Part shown: positions 17,197 to 25,995 of the stretch, piece after piece
Layout: each line of letters starts with the position of its first letter
Numbering within the stretch: the first letter of the stretch is position 1
DNA from: JAGPUQ01 sp050179115
GTDB lineage: Bacteria > Pseudomonadota > Gammaproteobacteria > Pseudomonadales > Porticoccaceae
Reading direction: 5' to 3'
Length of the DNA stretch: 63,340 nucleotides
Assembly (NCBI GenBank): GCA_050179115.1
Contig: JBFXFL010000012.1
Location: 1 to 63,340 of the forward strand
Translations under genes and position numbers: made by a program
The notes under the pieces: generated by a model
The model's database searches: none
What the model saw: the letters and a program-made list of their open reading frames with translations, nothing else
What the model was told of the DNA's origin: nothing

Positions 17197-17721
17197 TCAA
17201 TTTCCCGTATCGCGCACCAACATGACCGTGTGCGGATCGGCCTGACTGGGCGCCAGGCGAAAGCCCAGATCCCGCGCCAGGCTGCGCATGCGGTGGTTTT
17301 CGTAGAGCACATCCGCGGATAGCTGGCGGATGCCCGCCTGATCGGCAAGGACCAGCAGCCGGCGCAGCAGCTCGGTGCCCAGCCCCTTGCCCTGCCAGGC
17401 GTCGGCGATCGCGATGCCCAGGTCCGCGGCGCTTTCTGTTGCGGACCGAGCGTAGCGCGCCACACCGATCTGGCGCTCGTTCTGGCCACTGCCGACACAG
17501 GCGATAAGCGCCATCTGGTCGGGATAGTCCAGATGGATAAAGCGTTCGCTCATCTCCGGCGTCAGCGCGGGCAGCGCGGTGTGAAAGCGAAAATAACGGG
17601 ATTCCGGCGAGAGATCGCGCACGAAGGCTTCCTCGATGGCGCGGTCTTCGGGCAGCAGGGTGCGGATGGTGATCGGCACGCCATCGATGCGGATTTGCTC
17701 GCGATAGTCGGGCGGCTTCAT
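17197..17721 (-). CDS. GNAT family N-acetyltransferase
   Basis: A 174-residue acetyltransferase. It starts with ITIRTLLPEDRAIEEAFVRDLS and SRYFRFHTALPALTPEMSERF, a pattern seen in the acetyltransferase domain of protein acetylases of the Pat group, and carries the acetyl-CoA loop DAWQGKGLGTELLRRLL. The end (NHRMRSLARDLGFRL) is a typical GNAT helix-strand. It may acetylate a protein or small molecule. The start overlaps the YafJ-like gene by 4 bases, so it is the last gene of a rhodanese, YafJ, GNAT operon. Confidence 0.88.
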   Translation of the reverse strand: MKPPDYREQIRIDGVPITIRTLLPEDRAIEEAFVRDLSPESRYFRFHTALPALTPEMSERFIHLDYPDQMALIACVGSGQNERQIGVARYARSATESAADLGIAIADAWQGKGLGTELLRRLLVLADQAGIRQLSADVLYENHRMRSLARDLGFRLAPSQADPHTVMLVRDTGN

Positions 17722-18512
17722 GGCGCTGCGCGTCCGTGGCGCATGGTTGCGACGGACCGGCCTGCCCGAAACACGCGAAATTCACCCGGTTGAAACGGCT
17801 GCCACACCTCATCGCGGGTCAGCGGCGCGGTGGCGACGACAGTCACCACATCGTCCGGCCCTGCGTGCTGGGCGAAGTCGATGGCCATATCGGCATCGAT
17901 CAGGGTGGCGCGACCGAAGGGTGCGCGCCGGGTGAGCCAGCTCAGGCGCGTGCTGCAATGGGCATAGAACGCGCTCGAATCCGACAACAGCAGATTGAAG
18001 ACGCCGAGGGACGCCAGATCGGCGCAGAGTTCCGCCAGCAGTTGCCACAGCACACGCGGCTGGCGCGGTCGCGTCGGGAAGGCAGTGCGCACCTGATCGA
18101 GCAGCCAGCAGAACGCGTATTCGCTGTCGGTCGCGCCCACCGGGCAATAGTGAGCGAGCGGGCGCTTTTTGATGCCGCGCAGCTGGCCGTTGTGAGCGAA
18201 GGACCAGGTCTGGCCCCAGAGCTCGCGGGCGAACGGGTGCGTGTTTTCGAGGCAGATGCGGCCGCGGTTGGCCTTGCGGATATGGGAAAGCACGATTTCG
18301 CTCTTGATCGAATAGTGCTGGATGAAACGGGCGATCTCCGATTCCGCGCTGGCGTCCGGATCGTGAAAGGCACGGTAGCCGCGCCCTTCGTAGAAGCCGA
18401 TGCCCCAGCCATCGCCGTGGGGGCCGGTGGCGCCGCCGCGGCGCATCAGGCCCGCAAAGCTGAAGCAGATGTCGGTGGGCACGTTGGCGCTCATGCCCAG
18501 CAGCTCGCACAT
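17718..18512 (-). CDS. Class II glutamine amidotransferase, YafJ-like
   Basis: A 264-residue Ntn-hydrolase of the YafJ family. Starting at the ATG 18510-18512 places the catalytic nucleophile at Cys2 (MCELLGMSANVPTDICFSF), as the mechanism requires, so the upstream in-frame extension to 18602 is rejected. Conserved pieces are MRRGGATGPHGDGWGIGFYEG, HIRKANRGRI, ENTHPF and FAHNGQL, all parts of the glutaminase active site. The protein cleaves a glutamine-like amide; the physiological substrate of YafJ-type proteins is not settled. It is 17 bases after the rhodanese gene and overlaps the GNAT gene by 4 bases. Confidence 0.9.
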   Translation of the reverse strand: MCELLGMSANVPTDICFSFAGLMRRGGATGPHGDGWGIGFYEGRGYRAFHDPDASAESEIARFIQHYSIKSEIVLSHIRKANRGRICLENTHPFARELWGQTWSFAHNGQLRGIKKRPLAHYCPVGATDSEYAFCWLLDQVRTAFPTRPRQPRVLWQLLAELCADLASLGVFNLLLSDSSAFYAHCSTRLSWLTRRAPFGRATLIDADMAIDFAQHAGPDDVVTVVATAPLTRDEVWQPFQPGEFRVFRAGRSVATMRHGRAAP

Positions 18513-18529
18513 GGGTGATTCTCGACGGG

Positions 18530-18922
18530 TTATTTTTTCTCGACCGGTTCCACGGGCAGTCCCGCCTGGGTCCAGGCCTCGAAACCGCCGCCGATATGAC
18601 ACACCGGATCAAGCCCCATGCTTTTCACGGTCTGGGTGGCGAGGGCGGAGCGATGGCCCTTGGCGCAATAGAACACGAAGCGTTTGCCCGAGGAAAACAC
18701 ATCCCGGTGGTATTCGCTGTCGGGATCGACCCAGAATTCCAGCATCCCGCGCGGCGCGTGAAAGGCGCCGGGAATCTTGCCGTCCCGGGTCAGTTCGCGA
18801 ATGTCGCGCAGATCGACGATCACTGTGCCCGGATCATCCAGTGCGGCGCGCGCCTGCTCCAGGTTCAGGGTTTCGATTTCGCTCATGGCCTTGTCCACGA
18901 GCTGTTTGACGCTGGTTTTCAT
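18530..18922 (-). CDS. Single-domain rhodanese-like sulfurtransferase
   Basis: A 130-residue rhodanese domain. A short helical N-terminus is followed by VIVDLRDIRELTRDGKIPGA and the active-site loop FYCAKGHRSA with Cys86 as the persulfide-carrying residue. The end (GFEAWTQAGLPVEP) is typical of the family. The frame is open to 19060, but the ATG at 18922 follows GGAGGA and matches relatives. It is the first gene of the small operon with the YafJ-like amidotransferase and a GNAT. The biological sulfur acceptor is unknown. Confidence 0.9.
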   Translation of the reverse strand: MKTSVKQLVDKAMSEIETLNLEQARAALDDPGTVIVDLRDIRELTRDGKIPGAFHAPRGMLEFWVDPDSEYHRDVFSSGKRFVFYCAKGHRSALATQTVKSMGLDPVCHIGGGFEAWTQAGLPVEPVEKK

Positions 18923-19032
18923 GGCTTCCTCCGGTTGCTGGCGGGGGCAACTGCCCGGGCACCTTGGCCTCATGGTAACCCATGCGTCGGCGTCGGCGGC
19001 AGGGTTGTCTGGCAGCCTTTTCATTCGGGTTG

Positions 19033-19175
19033 GCAGCTTGTTGAAGAACTGCTGCGGCAACCATCTGCTTCGTTGCGCGGTGCTCGCTCCCTCGCCTATC
19101 TATCGGATATGTCTCGGTCGCTGCGCGCCGTGCGCCTCGCAGCTGGCCGTCTCGCGACGCTTTTCAACAAGCTGC
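19033..19175. repeat. MITE-like element with 13-bp terminal inverted repeats
   Basis: A 143-base segment between the divergent rhodanese and aldo/keto reductase genes, bounded by the inverted pair GCAGCTTGTTGAA (19033-19045) and TTCAACAAGCTGC (19163-19175). The interior is imperfectly palindromic around 19100 and has no coding capacity. The right end is 35 bases before the reductase start. I see no clear target-site duplication and no second copy in the window, so a mobile origin is inferred. Confidence 0.5.
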
Positions 19176-19210
19176 TAGACTGCGCCAAAACCATTCGGGA
19201 GATCCACTTC

Positions 19211-20257
19211 ATGGAATACCGCAAGCTCGGCATCACCGGACTCGACGTCAGCCTCATCTGCCTGGGCACCATGACCTGGGGCCAGCAGAACAGCGTCGAC
19301 GACGCCCTGCAACAACTCGATTACGCCCTCGACCAGGGCGTCAACTTTATCGATGCCGCGGAAATGTATCCGGTGCCGCCGCGCGCCGAAACCCAGGGTC
19401 GCACCGAGGCATGCATCGGCGAATGGTTTACCCGGCGCGGCGGCCGCGACCGTGTCATCCTGGCCACCAAGGTGTCCGGCCGTTCGGACGCCACCGGCGA
19501 CTGGCGTCATCTGCGCGGCGGGCCGCAGCTCAGCCGCGACCATATTCGTCAGGCGGTGCGGGATTCCCTCAAGCGGTTGCGCACCGATTACATCGATCTG
19601 TACCAGGTCCATTGGCCCGAGCGCACCACCAATTTTTTCGGTCAGCTCGGCTACCGCCACCGGGAGCAGGAAGGTCTGAATTCCATCGAGGAGACCCTCG
19701 CCGCGCTCACGGAGCTGGTGCGCGAGGGGCTGGTGCGCCACATCGGCATTTCCAACGAAACGCCCTGGGGTGTGATGGAGTATCTGCGCGCGGCCCGGGA
19801 GCGCGATCTCGTCCGCATCGCCAGCATCCAGAATCCCTACAACCTGCTCAATCGCAGCTTCGAGATCGGTCTTGCCGAGATGTCAATCCGTGAACAGGTG
19901 GGGCTGCTGGCCTATTCGCCCCTCGCCATGGCCATGCTCACCGGCAAATACTCCGGGGGCGCGCGGCCCGCCGGTGCGCGCCTGACCCTGTTCGATCGCT
20001 TCCAGCGCTATTCCGGCCCGCAGGCGGTGGCGGCCAGCGAGGCCTATGTGGCGCTGGCCCGCGACCACGACCTGGACCCGGGTGCCATGGCGCTCGCCTT
20101 CGTCAACAGCCGCGATTTCGTGACCAGCACCATCATCGGCGCGACGCGCATGGATCAGCTCGAAGCCAATATTGCGAGCGTCCGGGTGAAATTGTCGGAA
20201 GAGGTGATCGCGGGCATCGAAGCGATTCACCGCCAGTACAGCAACCCGGCACCCTGA
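19211..20257 (+). CDS. Aldo/keto reductase, Tas-like
   Basis: A 348-residue NADPH-dependent aldo/keto reductase resembling E. coli Tas. It begins MEYRKLGITGLDVSLICLG and has FIDAAEMYPVPPR, containing the catalytic Asp/Tyr pair of the superfamily. The substrate-side residues lie in LYQVHWPERTTNFFG, with the catalytic His in the VHW motif. The cofactor-binding C-terminus (ALAFVNSRDFVTSTIIGATRMDQL) is also clear. The long open frame upstream to 18515 is antisense to the rhodanese and not real. It is followed after 7 bases by a DUF924 gene, probably co-transcribed. The physiological substrate is not known. Confidence 0.92.
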   Translation: MEYRKLGITGLDVSLICLGTMTWGQQNSVDDALQQLDYALDQGVNFIDAAEMYPVPPRAETQGRTEACIGEWFTRRGGRDRVILATKVSGRSDATGDWRHLRGGPQLSRDHIRQAVRDSLKRLRTDYIDLYQVHWPERTTNFFGQLGYRHREQEGLNSIEETLAALTELVREGLVRHIGISNETPWGVMEYLRAARERDLVRIASIQNPYNLLNRSFEIGLAEMSIREQVGLLAYSPLAMAMLTGKYSGGARPAGARLTLFDRFQRYSGPQAVAASEAYVALARDHDLDPGAMALAFVNSRDFVTSTIIGATRMDQLEANIASVRVKLSEEVIAGIEAIHRQYSNPAP

Positions 20258-20264
20258 TTCGGCG

Positions 20265-20858
20265 ATGCCGGAAACCGTCCTCGACTACTGGTTCGGCGCC
20301 GACCGCGCCGATGCCCTGCGCAATCCGGCCCGAGCGCAGCTGTGGTGGCGCAAGGATCCGATGACGGATGCCGACATTCGCGCGCGCTTCGAACCCCTGG
20401 TGGTGCAGGCGCTGGCCGGTGAACGCGACGGCTGGGCGCGGACGCCCGCCGGTCTGCTGGCGCTGGTGATCCTGACCGACCAATTCACCCGCAATATCTA
20501 TCGGGACACGCCGCAGGCTTTTGCCGGCGATCCGCGCGCACTCGGCTGGTGCCGGCAGGCATTGGCGGAAGGCATCGACAGGTCATTGCATCCGCTGGAA
20601 CGGCTGTTTCTCTATCTGCCGCTGGAGCACAGCGAAGTGCTGGCGGATCAGGAGGCCTGCATCGCCCTGATGGAGGCGCTGGTCGCCGCGGCGGAACCGG
20701 CAGCGCGTGCGCTGTTGGCCGACGCTCTCGATTACGCCCGTCGGCATGGCGAGGTCATCCGTCGTTTCGGTCGCTTTCCCCACCGCAATGCCATTCTTGG
20801 CCGCGAATCCACCGCTGCAGAAATCGCGTTCCTCAAGACACCGGGCTCAGCGTTTTGA
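20265..20858 (+). CDS. DUF924 family protein
   Basis: A 197-residue helical protein of the DUF924 family, whose members have a TPR-like all-alpha fold and no assigned function. Family landmarks are LDYWFG at the start, QLWWRKDP, LALVILTDQFTRNIYRDTP, LERLFLYLPLEHSE and RRFGRFPHRNAILGRE. It begins 7 bases after the aldo/keto reductase stop and probably shares its transcript. Its 3' end converges with the thioesterase gene, and a 9-bp inverted repeat (20862-20870 with 20889-20897) lies between and within the two gene ends. Confidence 0.9.
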   Translation: MPETVLDYWFGADRADALRNPARAQLWWRKDPMTDADIRARFEPLVVQALAGERDGWARTPAGLLALVILTDQFTRNIYRDTPQAFAGDPRALGWCRQALAEGIDRSLHPLERLFLYLPLEHSEVLADQEACIALMEALVAAAEPAARALLADALDYARRHGEVIRRFGRFPHRNAILGRESTAAEIAFLKTPGSAF

Positions 20859-20874
20859 AGCGGCGCGCGCTGCC

Positions 20875-21315
20875 TTAGCCGGGGCTTGGCGCGCGCCCGC
20901 TCCTGACCATCATGGTGAGGCGAGCGATGCAGACCAGCTGGTCGGCGTCGTCCAGGATACGGATGTCCCAGACGTGGGTGGCACGGCCCAGATGGATGGC
21001 GCGCGCGGTGGCATACACATGACCTTGGGTTGCCGGGCGGATATGGTTGGCGTTGATTTCCAGGCCGACGCAGTACGCCGATTCCGGATCGAGGCAGAGC
21101 ATGGAGGCGTGGCTGCCCACGGTTTCGGCGAGCAGGCAGGAGGCGCCGCCGTGGAGGATGCCGTAGGGCTGGCGGGTCTTTTCATTGACCGGCATGCGCG
21201 CGGTGAGGTGATCCGGGCCGAAATCCACATATTCGATCCCCATGTGGTGGCTTGCGGTGTCGGGATAGGGCTGGTTGAGCGCATCCAGTGTCAGGGGGCG
21301 GTGCCAGATGGTCAT
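20875..21315 (-). CDS. Hotdog-fold thioesterase, PaaI/YdiI-like
   Basis: A 146-residue hotdog thioesterase that hydrolyses an acyl-CoA. It contains PYGILHGGASCLLAETVGS, in which the HGG and the Glu of AET match the catalytic motif of the YdiI/EntH/PaaI group. The segment VGLEINANHIRPATQGHVYATA is also typical. Such enzymes act on aromatic acyl-CoAs such as dihydroxynaphthoyl-CoA or serve as proofreading esterases; the substrate is not evident. It lies 54 bases after batD on the same strand and may be the last gene of the bat operon transcript. Confidence 0.9.
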   Translation of the reverse strand: MTIWHRPLTLDALNQPYPDTASHHMGIEYVDFGPDHLTARMPVNEKTRQPYGILHGGASCLLAETVGSHASMLCLDPESAYCVGLEINANHIRPATQGHVYATARAIHLGRATHVWDIRILDDADQLVCIARLTMMVRSGRAPSPG

Positions 21316-21369
21316 CGGTCGGTTCCCTCGGGATCGGGTTGCTGCGTCGCGGACGCGCGGTAATCAGGG

Positions 21370-23091
21370 CTAGCGGGGATAGAGCGGCTGCAGATCGCGG
21401 CCGGGTTTCTTGCGCTCGCCCGCCGGTATTTTCGCCAGGGTGCGGAGCTGCGCAAGCAATTCCTCCGGGTTCGGTGGCGGGCGGCCGCCCGGCGCATAGC
21501 AACTGTCGTCGAGCGCGCGGAAAGCGGCGCGCAGCTGCTCGTTCCCGGCGCGCTCGGCGATCTGGCGCAGGCTGACAATCCCCGCGTCCTGCCAGTGTTC
21601 CCGCGCCCAGGCGAGAATCGCCGCGCGCAGGCGCAACCCGTCACCGGCAGTGGCGGCACGTTCGACGGCGCTGAAGTCCGCGCGCTGCGGCGTCGGTTCC
21701 CTGGCGGTTCCGACCGTTGTTCCGCCCCGGCGCCAGAGCAGCGCAAAGGTCAGCGTGCTCAACAGCAGCAGCACGTTCCCGGCGATCAACCCGTAGAGCA
21801 GGGGCGTGGTCCCGCCGGGAGCGGCGGCGGTTGCCACAGGGGTCTGGACGGCTTCGGTTGCCGGCGCTGCAAGGGTATCGACCGGTGCAGCCGCCGCGGC
21901 TTGCGGAGCGCCGGCCGCCGGCAGTATTTCGAAGCGTGCCCCAGGAACCTCGGTTTCCTCGAACGCCCGGGTGGTGGTATTCCACCAGCGCACCCTGATG
22001 GGGGGCAGCACCAGCGGGCCGGGCTGATCCGCCACCACTGCAAAGCTCTCGGTGCGTCGCCCGCTCACGCCGGCAGCGGTGGTGTCGTCGTCCAGTTCCG
22101 GCTGATCCGGATAGCTGCGGTAGCCTTGTGGTGCGGGCAGCTCAAGGGGCGGAATGCGGGCGCTGGTGGTGCCGATCGCGGTGAGCGTGAGGGTGCGGGT
22201 GATGGGCTCCCCGAGCTGAACCTGGCGCGTTGCGGTGCTCCACTTCTGTTCGATGTGCAGCGCCTGTACCGGCAGCCAGCTGGTGGCGGCGCCGGCCGGT
22301 CGCGCTGTCACATGGAGTGTGCGCGGCTCGGAGCTGATGCGCAGCGGGCGGCCGCCGCCACCGAAAACGCGATCAAAGGGGTCGCGGCTGTCCAGTGTGC
22401 GTGCGCCGAAGCGCGCACCGGGAATGTTCAGCTCGCCGTCCTGTTCCGGGATCAGCGCATAGCGCAACTCGATCACCTGATAGGTTTGGCCCTGAATGTC
22501 CTTGTGGTATTTGCTTTCCGCCGTCTGGATGAGCTCGGCGCCCGGCACCGCGAGCGGCTCCATGCTGAGGTTGCTCAGATCGATGCGGGTGTGGAGCCGC
22601 AGGGTGAGCATCACCTGTTCACCGGGAACCGCCTGATCCCTGTCGAGTATCGCCTCGGCGAATACCGGACGCTCCGCGGTGGCCGACTCGCCGGTACTCG
22701 GCGTCACCCGGATGCTGAGGGCGTGACTTCGGGCGTCACCCGCGGTCAGCGGCGGAATTTGCAGATCGCCGGCGCGTTTGGGCGCCAGGGTCAGAAGCCA
22801 GATACTGGTCGCATCGAAGCTGCCGTTGACCATGCTGATCTGATCGCGGCGGCTGCGGTCGAGAATCTCGAAATCCGTATCCAGGGGCGAAAAATCCGGA
22901 TCCTCAGCTGCCTTGCCGGGATACGTCAGCGTCAACTCCAGGGTCTCGCCGCTCGTCAGCGTGGTGCGATCCACGCTGGCGGCGAGCTCTTCGGTAGCGG
23001 CGGCGGGTGGAGATATCGCCAGCAATCCTGCCAGTAGCCACGCGGCCAGGACCAGACTGCTTGCGATCAGCGGGTTGAATGACAGCCTCAC
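21370..23091 (-). CDS. batD: BatD family protein
   Basis: A 573-residue membrane-anchored periplasmic protein of the BatD family. The N-terminal signal segment (SLVLAAWLLAGLLAISPPAAA) is followed by two beta-sandwich regions with SVDRTTLTSGETLELTLTY and further Ig-like repeats (FAEAILDRDQAVPGEQVMLTLR). An Ala/Pro linker leads to a transmembrane helix (LLYGLIAGNVLLLLSTLTFALL) and a cytoplasmic tail with paired basic residues. Bat proteins form a complex with MoxR and VWA proteins and are linked to stress or aerotolerance in a few bacteria. The start overlaps the stop of the BatB-BatC gene by 4 bases. Confidence 0.92.
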   Translation of the reverse strand: MRLSFNPLIASSLVLAAWLLAGLLAISPPAAATEELAASVDRTTLTSGETLELTLTYPGKAAEDPDFSPLDTDFEILDRSRRDQISMVNGSFDATSIWLLTLAPKRAGDLQIPPLTAGDARSHALSIRVTPSTGESATAERPVFAEAILDRDQAVPGEQVMLTLRLHTRIDLSNLSMEPLAVPGAELIQTAESKYHKDIQGQTYQVIELRYALIPEQDGELNIPGARFGARTLDSRDPFDRVFGGGGRPLRISSEPRTLHVTARPAGAATSWLPVQALHIEQKWSTATRQVQLGEPITRTLTLTAIGTTSARIPPLELPAPQGYRSYPDQPELDDDTTAAGVSGRRTESFAVVADQPGPLVLPPIRVRWWNTTTRAFEETEVPGARFEILPAAGAPQAAAAAPVDTLAAPATEAVQTPVATAAAPGGTTPLLYGLIAGNVLLLLSTLTFALLWRRGGTTVGTAREPTPQRADFSAVERAATAGDGLRLRAAILAWAREHWQDAGIVSLRQIAERAGNEQLRAAFRALDDSCYAPGGRPPPNPEELLAQLRTLAKIPAGERKKPGRDLQPLYPR

Positions 23092-25013
23092 CAGCGCTCT
23101 CCTGCCGCAGCCGGGCGCTCGCCGCGCTCCTCGCGCTGCTGGGCCTCATAATGAAACTTGCGCCGTAACAGACCGCCGGGATCGTCCGGCAAGGCGCGCA
23201 GTTGTTGTTCCTGAATCTGGGCCTCCTCCGGGGTCGGCGCCTGCGCTGTTGTGGATGTGCCGGTCTCGTCCCCGGGTTCGGCGGTCTCGGCGTCGGGCTT
23301 TGCGCCGGCTGCTGTGGCGCTCTCGTCGTTGCCGGTCATGGTGTCGGTATCCGGTTTTTTGGCGTCGTTGCCATTTTGCGGTTCGGCGCCGGACGTATCG
23401 CTTTCCGATGGATTTCCGGTGGACGCTGCGTCTGCCGAGGGTTTCTCGGGATGTTCTGCGCCGTCCGCTGGCTGCGACTGGTTCTGCCCCTGGGAGCCTT
23501 CATTGCCGGTGTCGGTGGGCGGCTGTCGATCTCCCTCGCTCGTGCCGGATTGGGCATCCTCGCCATTTTGCTCCTGGTTCTGGCTCTGCTGTCGCTGCTG
23601 TTTTTGTTTCTGCTGCTGTTCCTGTTGTTGCTGCTTTTGCGCGCGCTGTACCAGCTCGCGGTTGTAGCTGGCGTCGGCGAGACCGGGATCGAGTTCCAGG
23701 GCGCGGTCGTAGGCGGCGATTGCCCCCGGGTAATCGCCGCTGCGGGCCAGGGCATTGCCGCGGTTGTAGTGGGCGTTGGCGTCGTCGAGCTTGCCGAACT
23801 CCGCCGCCGCCGTGCCGTGATCGCCGGAGCGATACGCAGCGGTGCCGCGCCGGGCGGGATCGGTGAATTCCTTCTGGGCGGTGGCGGCGTCGCCGGCATC
23901 CAGGGCGCGTTGGCCGCGCTGGTCGGGCCGCTGCCAGAGATCCTGCCATTCCAGTGCATGCGCCGGCGGCGTTCCTGCCAGCAGCGGGGCGAGCAGCAGC
24001 ATCGCGAACAATCCGCGCCGCCAGGCGAACACCGCAAACGGCAGCAACAGCAGGGCGAGCCAGGGGCCTTCGTCGCGCCGCGTATCGCGGTGTTGCTGGA
24101 GCACGATGGTGCGCGCGCGGGCATGGGCCGTAAAAGCTTCGGTCAGCATCGCCACGTCTCGGTTATCGGCGCTCAGTTCCACATAGTGCCCGCCGTGTTG
24201 CCGCGCGAGGGCTTGCAGCGGTGCAGAGTCGAGGCTGGCGATCAGCATGTTGCCGGACCTGTCGCGCACAAAACCGCCGCCGGGCAGCGGCGCCGGGGCG
24301 CCCGCCGCGGTGCCGGCGGCGAGTATCGATAACCGGACCGCCTTGGCTCCCGCCAGCTGCGTAGTCATGGCGGCGGCGGCCTCCGGGCTGATGCCGTCGG
24401 TGATCAGCAAGATATCGCCCTGTTGCTCCCCCACGTTGGCGAGGAGTTCGAGGGCCTTGGCGAGGGCAATTTCGGGGGCGCTGCCGGGTGTTGGCAGCAG
24501 GTCCGGCGTCAGTGCGGGCACCAGGGCGGCAAGGGTGCGCGCATCGTCGCTCAGGGGCGTGACCACATGGGCGTCGCCGGCGTAGGCGACGAGGGCGGTG
24601 GTGCCTTCATGGCGCGCCGCCAATAGATCCATGAGTTTGAGCCGGGCGCGGGTGAGGCGGTCGGGCTTGAGGTCCTGCGCCAGCATCGACGGCGACAGAT
24701 CGAACAGGATCACCAGGGGCTGTTCGCTGCGATACACCGGCTGCGGCAGCTCGCGCCAGCTCGGTCCGGCGAGCGCGAGCGCAGCGATGATCCAGGCGGT
24801 GAGGATGATCCAGGGCAGCCGTTGTTGCGGCGGCATGGCGCGTTGCTCCAGCAGCCAGGGCAGCAGAGCGGGGGCGATGACGCGCTCCCAGTCGCCCACA
24901 CTGGCGTGGCGCCTGTGCAGCAGCACGGCGAGCCCGGCGGCGGGCAGGATCGCCAGCAGCCACCAGGGCCGTAGCCACTGAAAGTGGTGGATCAGTTCCA
25001 ACGGTTCAGGCAC
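23088..25013 (-). CDS. BatB-BatC fusion: VWA domain plus TPR and Gln-rich tail
   Basis: A 641-residue protein joining two functions that are separate genes in Bacteroides. Membrane helices near 18-34 and 67-83 precede a VWA domain with the metal-site motif FDLSPSM (Asp105, Ser107, Ser109). A third membrane region near 335-375 is followed by TPR units (AHYNRGNALARSGDYPGAIA). Next come a Gln/Lys-rich stretch and a long acidic low-complexity tail. The start is the GTG at 25011-25013, inside the end of batA and overlapping its stop. An upstream frame to 25160 is not used. It probably works with BatA and BatD at the inner membrane. Confidence 0.88.
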   Translation of the reverse strand: MPEPLELIHHFQWLRPWWLLAILPAAGLAVLLHRRHASVGDWERVIAPALLPWLLEQRAMPPQQRLPWIILTAWIIAALALAGPSWRELPQPVYRSEQPLVILFDLSPSMLAQDLKPDRLTRARLKLMDLLAARHEGTTALVAYAGDAHVVTPLSDDARTLAALVPALTPDLLPTPGSAPEIALAKALELLANVGEQQGDILLITDGISPEAAAAMTTQLAGAKAVRLSILAAGTAAGAPAPLPGGGFVRDRSGNMLIASLDSAPLQALARQHGGHYVELSADNRDVAMLTEAFTAHARARTIVLQQHRDTRRDEGPWLALLLLPFAVFAWRRGLFAMLLLAPLLAGTPPAHALEWQDLWQRPDQRGQRALDAGDAATAQKEFTDPARRGTAAYRSGDHGTAAAEFGKLDDANAHYNRGNALARSGDYPGAIAAYDRALELDPGLADASYNRELVQRAQKQQQQEQQQKQKQQRQQSQNQEQNGEDAQSGTSEGDRQPPTDTGNEGSQGQNQSQPADGAEHPEKPSADAASTGNPSESDTSGAEPQNGNDAKKPDTDTMTGNDESATAAGAKPDAETAEPGDETGTSTTAQAPTPEEAQIQEQQLRALPDDPGGLLRRKFHYEAQQREERGERPAAAGERW

Positions 25014-25995
25014 GCAGATCCTCCCGGGCCACCACGACGAGCACCAGGCTGGCGAAGAGTGCAACCGCCAACGGCCAGTGCGCCAGGGAACGCAGCGGAC
25101 GCACGGTGTCGGGCGCCTGTGCCACGGGTTCGAGACGGTCCAGCTCGCGATAGATGGCATCGAGCTCGGCGGGATCGCGCGCGCGGAAGTAGCGACCGCC
25201 GGTGGTGTCGGCCAGCATCCGTAGCCCGGCTTCGTCGAGATCGGCCGAGGGGTTGACGCGACGGGCGCCGAAGAGGGTGCGCTGGATCAGTTCGTCGGCG
25301 CCGATCCCGATGGTGTAGATGCGGACGTGGTTGGTCGCCGCGAACTGCGCCCCCTGAGCGGGGGTGATCTGGCCGGCGTTGTTGGCGCCGTCGGTGAGCA
25401 GGATCAGGACGCGGCTGGTGTCGGGCCGCTCCCGCAGGCGCTTGACCGCAAGCCCGATGGCATCGCCGATGGCGGTCCCGTCGCCGGCGAAGCCGATCAC
25501 GGCTTCGTCGAGCAGCGTCTTGAGGGTCTGGTGATCAAAGGTAAGCGGCGTGTGGAGATAGGCCTCGCCGCCGAACAGGATCAACCCGAGGCGATCCTGG
25601 GGGCGGCGTATCACGAAGTTGCCGACCACCGCCTTGATCGCGGTGAGGCGGTCCACCAGCTTGCCGCCGCTCTCCATGTCGCGCATTTCCATGCTGCCCG
25701 AGATATCCACCGCCAGCAGCAGATCGCGCCCGCTGGCGGGCAGGGCAGCGGGCGCGCCGGTCCACACCGGTCGCGCGGCGGCGCCGAGCAGGGCGAGCCA
25801 GATCAGTGCCAGCAGGGTGAGGCGTACACGGTGGTGTTGGCTGCGGCCGGTCGTGGTTTCCGGGTCCGGGAACAGTGCGGCATAGGCCGGGGCGCGCAGC
25901 GCGGTGAGATGGAGTTCGGTCGCGCGCCGCCAGCGTCGATACAGCCAGGGCAGCGGCGTCAGCACGAACAGCCAGGGCCACTCCAGACTTACCAC
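25006..25995 (-). CDS. batA: BatA, VWA-domain membrane protein
   Basis: A 329-residue protein of the BatA/Aerotolerance family. Membrane helices lie near residues 5-18 and 58-74, with a C-terminal one near 305-323, around a von Willebrand A domain. The metal-ion motif is VDISGSM (Asp97, Ser99, Ser101), with later DGTAIGDAIG and LILLTDGANNAGQ. The start is the GTG at 25993-25995, with GGAGG just upstream; it overlaps the end of the DUF4381 gene by 7 bases. VWA domains of this type bind partner proteins and are thought to be handled by the MoxR ATPase of the same operon. Confidence 0.9.
   Translation of the reverse strand: MVSLEWPWLFVLTPLPWLYRRWRRATELHLTALRAPAYAALFPDPETTTGRSQHHRVRLTLLALIWLALLGAAARPVWTGAPAALPASGRDLLLAVDISGSMEMRDMESGGKLVDRLTAIKAVVGNFVIRRPQDRLGLILFGGEAYLHTPLTFDHQTLKTLLDEAVIGFAGDGTAIGDAIGLAVKRLRERPDTSRVLILLTDGANNAGQITPAQGAQFAATNHVRIYTIGIGADELIQRTLFGARRVNPSADLDEAGLRMLADTTGGRYFRARDPAELDAIYRELDRLEPVAQAPDTVRPLRSLAHWPLAVALFASLVLVVVAREDLRA

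Noticed and set aside
20862..20897. 9-bp inverted repeat between DUF924 and thioesterase genes as a terminator
   Set aside because: The stem is good but the loop is 18 bases, no T run follows on either strand and it overlaps the thioesterase coding end; not strong enough to list.
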